Source of the DNA: Phocaeicola plebeius
Lineage (GTDB): Bacteria; Bacteroidota; Bacteroidia; Bacteroidales; Bacteroidaceae
Assembly (NCBI GenBank): GCA_004558305.1
Contig: SFDG01000016.1
Coordinates: 1 to 45,170 of the forward strand
Direction of reading: 5' to 3'
Length of the DNA stretch: 45,170 nucleotides
Made by a program: the position numbers and the translations under genes. Shown one piece after another: positions 22,346 to 30,722 of the stretch; position 1 is the first letter of the stretch, and each line of letters opens with the position of its first letter. The notes under the pieces were generated by a model. The model ran no database searches. It saw only the letters and a list, made by a program, of their open reading frames with translations, and was not told the origin of the DNA.

Positions 22346-24808
22346 TTACATCGGGTCCATGTCGTAGTAGACGATGAGCGAGCGGAACCGCTCGTCGGCC
22401 AGGAGTCCGTGCTGGACATGCAGCAGATACTCCCGCACCTTAGACAGGGAGGCCGATTGTTCGATTTTTATAATGAGTTTCCGGATATACAATGTCTGTA
22501 TCCGCGATACGGGCGGACGGTCGGGACCCAGCACGCGGTCACCTAGTCCGTGGCGCAAGCGGTCGGACAACAGGCCGGCAGCCGTGTCGAGCACATCTTC
22601 TTTGCGGTGCTTCAGATAGACGGCCACCAGCCGGTAGAAAGGAGGGTACTTGAACAGCTGCCGTTCGGAGAGCTGGTCGAGGTACATCTGTTCGTAGTCG
22701 TGGGTGATGACTTGGCGGATCAGGGGCAGTTCGGGCTGCCGTGTCTGCAGGACTACCAGACCTTGCCGGTGCTTGCGTCCGGCACGCCCTGCCACTTGTG
22801 CCATCAGTTGGTAGGCCCGTTCGTACGAACGGAAATCGGGATAGTTCAGCAGCGAGTCGGCGTTGAGGATGCCCACCACACTCACGCGGTCGAAGTCCAG
22901 TCCCTTGGAGACCATTTGGGTTCCGATGAGGATATCGGTTTTCCCCTGCTCGAAATCAGCGATGATGCGTTCGTAGGCCGTACGGGTACGGGTGGTGTCG
23001 AGATCCATCCGGGCCACTCGGGCGGCGGGGAACAGCTGCCGGATGTCGTCTTCGATTTTCTCGGTGCCGAAGCCGCGGTTCATCAGCTCGCTCCCGCCGC
23101 AGGCCGGACAGGCCGAAGGGACAGAGTAGGTATAGCCGCAATAGTGGCAGGTGAGTTGGCGCAGGGACTTGTGGTAGGTGAGGCTTACATCGCAGTTCTG
23201 GCAGCGCGGCACCCACCCGCAGGTGCGGCATTCCACCATGGGGGCAAAGCCGCGGCGGTTCTGGAAGAGGATGACCTGCTCGTGCTGTTCCAGGGCTCGC
23301 CGGATCTGTAGCAGCAGGTAGGGGGAGAATTGGGCGGTCATCTGCTTCTTGCGGTGCAGCTCCTGGATGTCGACCAGTTCGATGAGCGGCAGCTCGATGT
23401 GCTGGTAGCGCTCGGTAAGTTCCACCCGTCCGTATTTCCCGTTGCGGGCGTTGTAGGCGGTTTCGATGCTGGGGGTGGCCGTCCCCAATACGGTCTTGGC
23501 ACCGAACTGCGCGGCCAGTACGATGGCAGCGTTACGGGCATGATAGCGAGGGGCAGGCTCTTGCTGCTTGTAGGTGTTCTCGTGCTCCTCGTCGACAATG
23601 ACCAGGCCTAACCGTTGGAAGGGCAGGAACACGGAGGAGCGGACGCCGACAATCACCTCGTAAGGGTGGTCGGAGAGCTGCTTCTGCCAGATTTCCACGC
23701 GTTCGGCATCGGGGAACTTGCTGTGGTAGATGCCCAGGCGCGAGCCGAAGACACGCTTCAGCCGTTCCGTAATCTGGGCGGTCAAGGCGATTTCGGGCAA
23801 CAGGTAGAGCACTTGCCGGCCGGCCTGTAGGGCATGGCCGATCAGATGGATATAGATTTCGGTCTTCCCGCTGGAGGTCACACCGTGCAGCAGGGTGACA
23901 TTCTTCTCGGTGAACGACTGCAGGAGGGCTTCGTAGGCCCGCTGCTGGGCTTCGTTCAGCGGATTCATGGGCATTGTGGGCATCTCGCTGCCCTGCAGTC
24001 GACCTACCTCGCACGCATAGAGTTCGAAGACCTGTTTCTTGACCAGGGCATTCAGGGGCTGGTCGCTCAGGCCGGTGGCATGGAGGAGCGTGCGGCGGGC
24101 CACTTCCTTGAGCGGACTGTGGGGGCGCGTCCAGCCGGACAGTTCCAGGTATTTCATGAGCAGTTTCAGTTGCTGGGGAGCTCGGTCCAAGGCCTCGAAC
24201 TGGGCATGGAGGGCTTCCTCGCCTTGGAGGGCATCCGTCAGCCGTACCCTCGTTTCCATGCGTGGCTTGTAGCTGCGTTTCAGCTCCTCCTTCACGATGA
24301 CGGCTCCCTGTTCGAGTAGGGACTTGACCAGTGGCAGTACGGGATGGATGCCGCTGCCTTTCTCCAGCTGCCCGATGGTTTGTTCGGGGTCGGCGGCCAG
24401 AAGGTCCAGCAGCCGCTGTTCCTTGTCGGACAAGGGACTGGCAGCCTGGAACTCTTCGTTATAGACCACCACGCTTTCGCTCTCCAGCTTCATTCCCGAC
24501 GGGAGGGCTGCCTTGTAGACATCTCCCAGGGTGCAGAGATAGTATTCGGCAATCCACTGCCAGAAGTTCAGCTGGTGGGGAAGGAGGACCGGATGGCGGT
24601 CGAGCACTTCGAGGATGTCTTTCGTCTCGTAACCGGCAGGAGGTACGTCGTGCACCCGCTCCACAATGGCGGTGTAGAACTTTTTCCGGCCGAAGGGGAC
24701 CACCACCCGGCTGCCGGCACCCACCTCCTGCTCCGTTCCTTCGGGCAGGGAGTACGTGAACAGCCCGGCAATGGGCAGGGGGACGATGACATCCACGAAC
24801 TTTTTCAT
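22346..24808 (-). CDS. priA: Primosomal replication helicase PriA
   Basis: Superfamily 2 DNA helicase of 820 residues that restarts stalled replication forks. The N-terminal DNA-binding domain begins FVDVIVPLPIAGLFTYSLP and includes GSRVVVPFGRKKFYTAIV. The helicase core has Walker A GVTSSGKTEIY, DEEH in IVDEEHENTYKQQEP and GTATPSIET. The zinc region carries eight cysteines in CRTCG...CQNCD...CHYCG...CPACG, and LIGTQMVSKGLDF marks motif V. Length and order are normal. It is upstream of the PHP and methyltransferase genes in one transcription unit. Confidence 0.96.
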   Translation of the reverse strand: MKKFVDVIVPLPIAGLFTYSLPEGTEQEVGAGSRVVVPFGRKKFYTAIVERVHDVPPAGYETKDILEVLDRHPVLLPHQLNFWQWIAEYYLCTLGDVYKAALPSGMKLESESVVVYNEEFQAASPLSDKEQRLLDLLAADPEQTIGQLEKGSGIHPVLPLVKSLLEQGAVIVKEELKRSYKPRMETRVRLTDALQGEEALHAQFEALDRAPQQLKLLMKYLELSGWTRPHSPLKEVARRTLLHATGLSDQPLNALVKKQVFELYACEVGRLQGSEMPTMPMNPLNEAQQRAYEALLQSFTEKNVTLLHGVTSSGKTEIYIHLIGHALQAGRQVLYLLPEIALTAQITERLKRVFGSRLGIYHSKFPDAERVEIWQKQLSDHPYEVIVGVRSSVFLPFQRLGLVIVDEEHENTYKQQEPAPRYHARNAAIVLAAQFGAKTVLGTATPSIETAYNARNGKYGRVELTERYQHIELPLIELVDIQELHRKKQMTAQFSPYLLLQIRRALEQHEQVILFQNRRGFAPMVECRTCGWVPRCQNCDVSLTYHKSLRQLTCHYCGYTYSVPSACPACGGSELMNRGFGTEKIEDDIRQLFPAARVARMDLDTTRTRTAYERIIADFEQGKTDILIGTQMVSKGLDFDRVSVVGILNADSLLNYPDFRSYERAYQLMAQVAGRAGRKHRQGLVVLQTRQPELPLIRQVITHDYEQMYLDQLSERQLFKYPPFYRLVAVYLKHRKEDVLDTAAGLLSDRLRHGLGDRVLGPDRPPVSRIQTLYIRKLIIKIEQSASLSKVREYLLHVQHGLLADERFRSLIVYYDMDPM

Positions 24809-24819
24809 GGTGTAGTCAA

Positions 24820-25428
24820 TCAGAACAGATAGGCGAGGGACACTTGCCAGTTGTTGCGTTTCACCTTGAATTCTTCGTTGCCCATTTGCAGCTGGCCGGC
24901 CTTGCTGAGGCTGAAATTATAGTTGATACCGGCCTGCAGGTGGCGCAGCAGGTGGATGCCGGCACCGGCATTGAAGGTCGTGTAGCGTCCCTTCAGCCGG
25001 AGGTGGTCATCGATGAGCTGGCCGAACGTGCTGTTGCCGATGTTCCAGCCGAACTGAGGGCCGACCGCAATGTAGGCACCTAGCAGGCGGCCTGCTCCGA
25101 ACGACCATTTCAGGCTGACAGGCACTTCGATGGACTTGATGTTGTCCGATGAGGCACTGCGGCTGTTGGCGATTTCGCTGCGGGTCTGGTTATAGAGGGC
25201 GGCTATGTCCAGTCCGATGCCGACAAGGGGGACAGTGAACTCGGCCATCGGACCGATGAAGAAACCGGTGCGGTTGTCGCTTTGGTACACATCGCGCGAG
25301 AAGCTCAGGCTGGTCACGTTCAGACCGCCTTTCACGCCCAGCTTGATCTGGGAACGGGCAGGCTGGACTGTCCAGGCAAAGAGGGCCAACAGCAGCACTG
25401 CCATCCATTGCAGTTTGTTCGTCTTCAT
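24820..25428 (-). CDS. Outer-membrane beta-barrel (porin-family) protein
   Basis: A 202-residue exported protein with a signal peptide (MKTNKLQWMAVLLLALFAWTVQPARS, then Gln). The mature part opens QIKLGVKGGLNVTSLSF and has alternating hydrophobic strands with Gly/Asn turns, ending in the aromatic strand NNWQVSLAYLF with a C-terminal Phe. This fits the OMP_b-brl_2 family of eight-stranded barrels common in Bacteroidetes, whose specific roles are mostly unknown. The start at 25428 is set by the signal peptide. A good promoter lies upstream, and the gap to priA is only 11 bases, so priA may be expressed from it too. Confidence 0.85.
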   Translation of the reverse strand: MKTNKLQWMAVLLLALFAWTVQPARSQIKLGVKGGLNVTSLSFSRDVYQSDNRTGFFIGPMAEFTVPLVGIGLDIAALYNQTRSEIANSRSASSDNIKSIEVPVSLKWSFGAGRLLGAYIAVGPQFGWNIGNSTFGQLIDDHLRLKGRYTTFNAGAGIHLLRHLQAGINYNFSLSKAGQLQMGNEEFKVKRNNWQVSLAYLF

Positions 25429-25455
25429 ATCGTTCTTGGTTATTGGTGACTTCTG

Positions 25456-25486
25456 CAAAAATACGCACTTTTCTCGGGACTGCAAA
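25456..25486 (-). promoter_or_regulatory. Promoter of the outer-membrane barrel gene
   Basis: On the minus strand TTTG (25483-25486) and TATTTTTG (25456-25463) are separated by 19 bases, the expected Bacteroidetes spacing, 27 bases before the ATG. Confidence 0.7.
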
Positions 25487-25508
25487 ACGCGCGCCCCTTT
25501 TTAACGGC

Positions 25509-26621
25509 TTATGACAATAGCTTGTAGCTGCCTCCGGCCAGGGCACGGACCATCCCTTTCATTTCCAGGCCGAACAGGAGGGCGGTCATCTTTTGGATAG
25601 GGATATTGCAGGCCACGACCAAGGTGTTGACAGGGAGTCCGTCGGGGAAGGACTGAAGGTGGTCGATGACCAGTTGCTCCTCGGCACTGACATCGGGGAA
25701 GAGCTGTCGCTGGACGGGGGAGGATGCGGCGGAAGCGGTTGCCCAGCCCAAGGCATCGACCAGTTCCTGGGCTGTCTGCAACAGGCTGGCCCGGTTGGAG
25801 CGAATCAGTTCGTTGCATCCGCTGGAAAAGGGGTCGCCGATGCGGCCGGGGAAGGCAAAGCAGTCGCGGTTGTAGCTTTGGGCAATGTCGGCAGTGATGA
25901 GGGCACCTCCCTTTTGCGCCGATTCCACTACGATGGTGGCATCTGCCATTCCGGCGACGATGCGGTTCCGCTTGACGAAGTTCGGCCGGTCGGGATTCGT
26001 GCCCGAAGGAAATTCGGTGAGCAGTCCGCCGTGCTGTAGCATCTGAGCGGCGGTGGAGCGGTGTACATAGGGGTAGATGCGGTCCAGCCCGTGAGCCAGT
26101 ACGCCCACCGTGTCCAGTCCGTTGGCCAGTGAGGCCCGATGGGCGGCAATGTCAATGCCATAGGCCAGTCCGCTGACCACGAGCACATCGGGGACCAGGG
26201 TCTTCAGGTCGCGCAGGAAGGTTTCGCAGATGCCCTGTCCGTAGGAGGTAGCCCGTCGGGTACCGACCATATTAATAATGTGGAGGCGGTTCAGGTCGGC
26301 TGTTCCTCGGTAGAAAAGTACCAGCGGTGCATCCGGACATTCCCGCAGGCGGGAAGGATAGGTCTCGTCTGCCTCCGTCAGACAGGCAATCTGGTTCTTC
26401 TCGGCAAAGGCCAGTTCCGCTTCGCAGAGGCGCAGCACATCAGGACAGTCCAGGGCCTCCACCAGGCGGGGAGACACATCGGGCAGGCAGTCGCGCAGCT
26501 CGCGCCGGTGCGCAAACAGCCACTCGGCACTCTCCACCTCCTCCAGCAGGTGGCGGGCTGTGATGAGGCCGATTCCGGGAAGGCGCGTCAAGGCCAGGCG
26601 GTAGAGGGCTTCCTGCATCAT
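25509..26621 (-). CDS. dprA: DNA-processing protein DprA
   Basis: Binds incoming single-stranded DNA and loads RecA during natural transformation; it is also present in many species not known to be competent. The protein has 370 residues. A helix-hairpin-helix N-terminus (RLALTRLPGIGLITARHLLEEV) is followed by the Rossmann DprA core with NMVGTRRATSYGQGI, VSGLAYGIDIAAHRASL, GLDRIYPYVHR, LLTEFPSG and RNRIVAGMAD. A winged-helix C-terminus (EEQLVIDHLQSFPDGLPVNTLV) ends the chain. The ATG at 26621 overlaps the thioesterase stop by four bases, so the two are coupled. Confidence 0.94.
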   Translation of the reverse strand: MMQEALYRLALTRLPGIGLITARHLLEEVESAEWLFAHRRELRDCLPDVSPRLVEALDCPDVLRLCEAELAFAEKNQIACLTEADETYPSRLRECPDAPLVLFYRGTADLNRLHIINMVGTRRATSYGQGICETFLRDLKTLVPDVLVVSGLAYGIDIAAHRASLANGLDTVGVLAHGLDRIYPYVHRSTAAQMLQHGGLLTEFPSGTNPDRPNFVKRNRIVAGMADATIVVESAQKGGALITADIAQSYNRDCFAFPGRIGDPFSSGCNELIRSNRASLLQTAQELVDALGWATASAASSPVQRQLFPDVSAEEQLVIDHLQSFPDGLPVNTLVVACNIPIQKMTALLFGLEMKGMVRALAGGSYKLLS

Positions 26622-27037
26622 GTCTCCGGGGCGTTCAGGTAGTCGGCAAACAGTTCGTCGAAGAAGGGGGAGTCGCTCAGCCGCCCGTGAACGAGGCATA
26701 CGGTCTCGACGGTGGACTTGATGACGGGCTTCAGGTCGGGCAGGCGGAAGATGTCCTGGTAGAAGACATACTTGATGCCTTCCTTGCGCAGGTAGAGCTT
26801 GGACACAAACTCGTCTCCGCTTCTCAGGGGGGTCTTGAAGGCCATTGTCAGACGGGCCACTACCGGGTCGGTGCCCTCTTCGTGCAGACGGGCAAAGCTG
26901 GCCCCTACGGAATGGAGGAACTCATGGCGGGTATGTTCCAGATAATGCTGGTAGTTGGCATTGTTGACAATGCCTTGGAGGTCGCACTCGTAGTCGCGTA
27001 CCTTCATCGTCAGTTCATAGATATACGGGTTCTTCAT
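26618..27037 (-). CDS. Acyl-CoA thioesterase, hot-dog fold (YbgC/4HBT type)
   Basis: A 139-residue hot-dog-fold protein. The catalytic-loop pattern of the 4-hydroxybenzoyl-CoA/YbgC group is seen in VRDYECDLQGIVNNANYQHYLEHTRHEFL, with Asp before the GIVNNANY helix. The strand KTPLRSGDEFVSKLYLRKEGIKYVFYQDIF follows. It should hydrolyse an acyl-CoA or acyl-ACP thioester; the acyl chain cannot be predicted. It is translationally coupled to dprA, a pairing without an obvious functional link. A TACATTTG (27054-27061, minus) is a possible -7 box. Confidence 0.85.
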   Translation of the reverse strand: MKNPYIYELTMKVRDYECDLQGIVNNANYQHYLEHTRHEFLHSVGASFARLHEEGTDPVVARLTMAFKTPLRSGDEFVSKLYLRKEGIKYVFYQDIFRLPDLKPVIKSTVETVCLVHGRLSDSPFFDELFADYLNAPET

Positions 27038-27070
27038 GGAATGCTTGTTTTCGCAAATGTAGTGATTTTC

Positions 27071-28348
27071 CTAATACGTAGCCGAGTCGGCCTTGAAATA
27101 TTCATAGCCGATGCGGCAAAAGAGGCATTTTTTAGGGTCGCAGTAGTTCTTCTTGAGCTGGAGGAGGGCTTGGCTGTCGGCGGCATGGGCGGCGGTCAGT
27201 CCGCATTCGCTCCACATGCGGGTGATGGAGTTGTTTTCCGGCTTCAGTTCCTCCAGTAGCCGGCCTGCCCGCAGGCAGAGGCGCTCGTCGCCCCGTCGCT
27301 TTCCGTAGGCATAGAGGAAGGGGACGACGGTGTTGATGACGAGGAGGTCGGCCGAAGACTGGCTCAGGCGTTTGGGACGGGGGACGGAAGGCTCACCGAA
27401 CACGTAGTGAGTGGTCCAGTAGACCGAGGCTTCTCCACTGAGCAGGCTGCGGAGCTGCTGCAGGGTGCCGGCTTCCATCAGCCGGGAGAGAAGGCCTTGC
27501 GAGCGATGGTAGAGAGCGGCCAGCTGGGCGATACGGACGGTGGGGAAGTTGCCTGGCCGCATCCGCAGGAAACTCCAGTGCCCTTCCGGAGCAGGGGACA
27601 GGCTGAACTTGTGCTGGAGGTAGTCGTATTCTTTCCGGAGTCGGGCCTGGTAGTCGTCGGCCGGCTGTTCCTGCAGCAGTCCGGCCTGTCCGAAGAAGAT
27701 GGCTTCTATCTGGAAAAGGTCGTCGCGATGCTTGTTCACCGCTGCCAGCGGGATGGTTCTGGCCCATCGTTCGTACAGGTCGCTGTTGACGCCGAAGCCG
27801 AAGCTGCGGGCCAGGGAGAGGAAGAAGGCCTGTTCCCAGTCCTGCCCGTTGGCGTGCAGCCATTCCTCGATTTGCCTTGTCTTGGCCTCGAAGCGTTCCA
27901 GCTGGAGGGACGAGAGCCAGCTGTGGAGGATGAGACGGGGCAGACGGGGGATGAGGCGGTAGCAGGCCGGATAGCGGGAGGCATGCAATAGTTCCTCGTA
28001 GTTCTGCTGCAGGTAGGGGGGATAGTGCAGTTCCAGCTGGGGGATAGGGCTTCCGTCCGTCCGGCAGACTTTCGCGTCGATGTCGGACGCCACGTGGAGG
28101 ATGACCGAATCGTAGGCCGGATTGGTAGGGTGACCGTGACGGATCCAGTCGGAAGCACGCAGATGGATTTCAACATGGCCTGCCCACACGACCCCGTCGA
28201 TCCTGACCTTTGCATTGAAAAAGTCGGGGCCGGCATGGGGATTGGGCAGTCCCGGATCAATGACCTCCAGCGGGCATCCGTCGGTCGTTTCCAGCCTTTT
28301 TAGCGGGAAAAGTCGGTGTTTCCACACGTAATGTAAGAGTTCTTCCAT
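27071..28348 (-). CDS. DUF2851 family protein
   Basis: A 425-residue protein of the DUF2851 family, widespread in Bacteroidetes and without known function. Characteristic stretches are LLHYVWKHRLFPLKRLETTDG, DFFNAKVRIDGVVWAGHVEIHLRASDW, and VILHVASDIDAKVCRTDG near the N-terminus. The C-terminus has four cysteines (CGLTA..., NYCDPKKCLFCRIGYEYF) that could bind a metal. There is no signal peptide or membrane segment. It lies divergent to dapB and ends 33 bases before the thioesterase gene. Confidence 0.85.
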   Translation of the reverse strand: MEELLHYVWKHRLFPLKRLETTDGCPLEVIDPGLPNPHAGPDFFNAKVRIDGVVWAGHVEIHLRASDWIRHGHPTNPAYDSVILHVASDIDAKVCRTDGSPIPQLELHYPPYLQQNYEELLHASRYPACYRLIPRLPRLILHSWLSSLQLERFEAKTRQIEEWLHANGQDWEQAFFLSLARSFGFGVNSDLYERWARTIPLAAVNKHRDDLFQIEAIFFGQAGLLQEQPADDYQARLRKEYDYLQHKFSLSPAPEGHWSFLRMRPGNFPTVRIAQLAALYHRSQGLLSRLMEAGTLQQLRSLLSGEASVYWTTHYVFGEPSVPRPKRLSQSSADLLVINTVVPFLYAYGKRRGDERLCLRAGRLLEELKPENNSITRMWSECGLTAAHAADSQALLQLKKNYCDPKKCLFCRIGYEYFKADSATY

Positions 28349-28400
28349 GTTAACGAGCTGTAAATGTCGCCTAAAAGTAATGATTAATAATGAAAATGCC

Positions 28401-28408
28401 TATCTTTG
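28401..28408 (+). promoter_or_regulatory. -7 box upstream of dapB
   Basis: TATCTTTG, an exact TAnnTTTG match, 22 bases before the dapB ATG in the gap with divergent DUF2851. A -33 TTTG is not evident. Confidence 0.5.
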
Positions 28409-28430
28409 TGCAGAAAAAAAAAAGAGAAAT

Positions 28431-29186
28431 ATGAAAATAGCATTGATTGGATACGGAAAGATGGGCAAGGAGATCGAAAAGATTGCCAAAGCCCGCGGTC
28501 ATGAGATTGTAAGCATTATCGATATCGACAACCGGGAAGACTTCTCGTCGGAAGCCTTCCGTTCGGCCGAGGTGGCCATTGAATTCACGGCTCCTTCGGC
28601 GGCCTACGGAAATTGCCGGGAAGCGCTGTCCAACGGGGTGAAGGTAGTGTCGGGCAGTACTGGATGGATGGGTGAACATGCCGACGAGATGCGCCGTCTC
28701 TGCCGGGAGGAGGGAAAGACGCTGTTCTGGTCGTCCAACTTCAGCCTGGGCGTGGCCGTTTTCTCGGCTGTCAACAAGTATTTGGCCCGTATCATGAACA
28801 ACTTTCCCAACTATGATGTTGAAATGGTGGAAACGCATCATATCCACAAGCTGGATGCGCCGAGCGGTACGGCCATTACGCTGGCAGAAGGGATTCTGGA
28901 GAATCTCGACCGCAAGGACAAGTGGGTGATGGGCACCTTGACTGCTCCCGACGGCAGTGTGAGCGGTACGACCCAATGTGCCCCCGACGAACTGGCCGTC
29001 AGTGCCATCCGCCGAGATGAAGTGCCGGGCATCCATACGGTGACCTATACCTCCGAAGCGGATTCCATCGTCATTACTCACGATGCCAAGAACCGCAGCG
29101 GGTTTGCGTTGGGAGCGGTACTGGCTGCCGAGTTTACAGCCCGGCACGAAGGATTTTTAGGTATGAACGATTTATTCCAATTCTGA
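28431..29186 (+). CDS. dapB: 4-hydroxy-tetrahydrodipicolinate reductase
   Basis: NAD(P)H-dependent step of the diaminopimelate/lysine pathway. The 251-residue protein opens with the nucleotide-binding MKIALIGYGKMGKEIE. The substrate-binding signature ETHHIHKLDAPSGTAITLAE is intact with its catalytic His and Lys. SIVITHDAKNRSGFALGAVLAAEF lies at the C-terminus. The start at 28431 follows the -7 box; the reading frame upstream overlaps the promoter. Only two bases separate its stop from lepB, so the two share a transcript. Confidence 0.96.
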   Translation: MKIALIGYGKMGKEIEKIAKARGHEIVSIIDIDNREDFSSEAFRSAEVAIEFTAPSAAYGNCREALSNGVKVVSGSTGWMGEHADEMRRLCREEGKTLFWSSNFSLGVAVFSAVNKYLARIMNNFPNYDVEMVETHHIHKLDAPSGTAITLAEGILENLDRKDKWVMGTLTAPDGSVSGTTQCAPDELAVSAIRRDEVPGIHTVTYTSEADSIVITHDAKNRSGFALGAVLAAEFTARHEGFLGMNDLFQF

Positions 29187-29188
29187 AT

Positions 29189-30613
29189 ATGGTAAAAGCA
29201 TCTCAAAGACAGTGGACGAAATTTGGTATCGTACTGGCTCTCTACCTGCTCTTTCTGTTATGGTTGAGGAGCTGGCTGGGACTGGTGGTCGTTCCGTTCA
29301 TTTTCGATGCCTACATCACGAAGAAGATTCCCTGGTACTGGTGGAAAAGTTCCAAGAACCCGATGGTGCTCACCGTGATGGGGTGGGTAGATGCCATCGT
29401 GTTTGCGCTGGTAGCCGTGTACTTTGTCAATCTGTACTTCTTCCAGAACTATGTCATTCCTTCTTCTTCGCTGGAGAAGTCGTTGCTGGTGGGCGACTAC
29501 CTGTTTGTCAGCAAGATGAGCTATGGGGCCCGCATTCCGCAGACACCTCTGCACATGCCGCTGACGCAGCATACGCTGCCGGTGCTCGACTGCAAGTCGT
29601 ATCTGGAATGGATTCGGTGGGACTACAAGCGTGTGGAGGCACTGGGCAAGGTGCAGCTGAACGATATCGTGGTCTTCAACTTCCCGGCAGGCGACAGTGT
29701 GGCCTACAACGTGCAGGCGCAGGACCTCTACGGACTGGCCTACCAGGCGGGCAAGGAGCTGTCGAAACCCGTTGACATGAGCCAGCTCACACTGGAACAG
29801 CAGCGGCAGGTATTCGACTTCTACTATCAGACCGGCCGCAAGTATATCAGCGAGAACGAGGATCTCTACGGAAAAGTCATCTACCGGCCTGTGGACCGGC
29901 GGGAGAATTATGTGAAACGGTGTGTGGGATTACCGGGACAGACCTTGGAAATCAAGAACCGGGTGGTGTACCTCGACGGACAGCCCAACAAGGAGCCGGA
30001 CAACGTGCAATACCGGTATCTGGTGCAGACCAAGGGAATGCTGCCCGACGACCTGTGTCATGAACTGGGCATCAGTGCGGAGGACCTGGCGGCTTATTAT
30101 CCCAACGAATCGGTCTACAACATGCCGCTGACGGCCAAGACCAAGGAGGCCCTGCTGGCCCGCAAGGACTGTGTCGTCTCTATACAGGATGTGCCGGAGG
30201 ATGACATGGGCGGACTCTATCCACTGAACAAGCTGACCGGATGGACGGTGGATAACTATGGTCCGCTGTGGATTCCGAAGAAGGGGGCCACCCTCGAACT
30301 GACACTGGACAACCTGCCCTATTACGAGCGGTGCATCCGTTCCTACGAAGGCAACAGCCTGGAGGTGAAGGACGATGGTATCTACATCAACGGACAGCCT
30401 GCCACGAGCTATACCTTCCGGATGGATTATTACTGGATGATGGGCGACAACCGCCACAATTCTGCCGACTCCCGGTTCTGGGGATTCGTGCCCGAAGACC
30501 ATATCGTGGGCAAGCCTATTTTTGTGTGGCTGTCGCTGGACAAGGACCGTGGATGGCTGGACGGTAAGATCCGTTGGAACCGGCTGTTCAAGTGGGTGGA
30601 CTCGATTAGATAG
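29189..30613 (+). CDS. lepB: Signal peptidase I
   Basis: Inner-membrane protease that removes signal peptides from exported proteins. The protein has 474 residues. One or two N-terminal membrane segments are followed by the catalytic domain with Ser94 in NYVIPSSSLEKSLLVGD and Lys243 in ENYVKRCVGLPGQTLEI. YYWMMGDNRHNSADSRFWGFVPEDHIVGK marks the C-terminal box. The distance between the Ser and Lys boxes (about 150 residues) is longer than in E. coli because of an insertion, a feature I recall for Bacteroidetes enzymes. Both catalytic residues are present, in contrast to the paralogue downstream. Confidence 0.95.
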   Translation: MVKASQRQWTKFGIVLALYLLFLLWLRSWLGLVVVPFIFDAYITKKIPWYWWKSSKNPMVLTVMGWVDAIVFALVAVYFVNLYFFQNYVIPSSSLEKSLLVGDYLFVSKMSYGARIPQTPLHMPLTQHTLPVLDCKSYLEWIRWDYKRVEALGKVQLNDIVVFNFPAGDSVAYNVQAQDLYGLAYQAGKELSKPVDMSQLTLEQQRQVFDFYYQTGRKYISENEDLYGKVIYRPVDRRENYVKRCVGLPGQTLEIKNRVVYLDGQPNKEPDNVQYRYLVQTKGMLPDDLCHELGISAEDLAAYYPNESVYNMPLTAKTKEALLARKDCVVSIQDVPEDDMGGLYPLNKLTGWTVDNYGPLWIPKKGATLELTLDNLPYYERCIRSYEGNSLEVKDDGIYINGQPATSYTFRMDYYWMMGDNRHNSADSRFWGFVPEDHIVGKPIFVWLSLDKDRGWLDGKIRWNRLFKWVDSIR

Positions 30614-30638
30614 AATTTAAAATTTAAAATTTAAAATG
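30614..30638. repeat. Short AT-rich tandem repeat AATTTAA
   Basis: Three head-to-tail copies of the 7-mer AATTTAA followed by AATG, immediately after the lepB stop. It lies in the 109-base gap between the two lepB-like genes, with a dispersed repeat next to it. Confidence 0.7.
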
Positions 30639-30653
30639 AAGTGCTCTTTTACT

Positions 30654-30684
30654 TGTCGTACTGAACGTAGTGGAGCATTTGTGT
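30654..30684. repeat. Dispersed intergenic repeat, copy 2
   Basis: TGTCGTACTGAACGTAGTGG and the following GAGCATTTGTG resemble copies at 10891-10920 and 41705-41734. Confidence 0.5.
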
Positions 30685-30722
30685 ACATCTACTTCGCATT
30701 TATTAAATAAGGTATAGAAAAG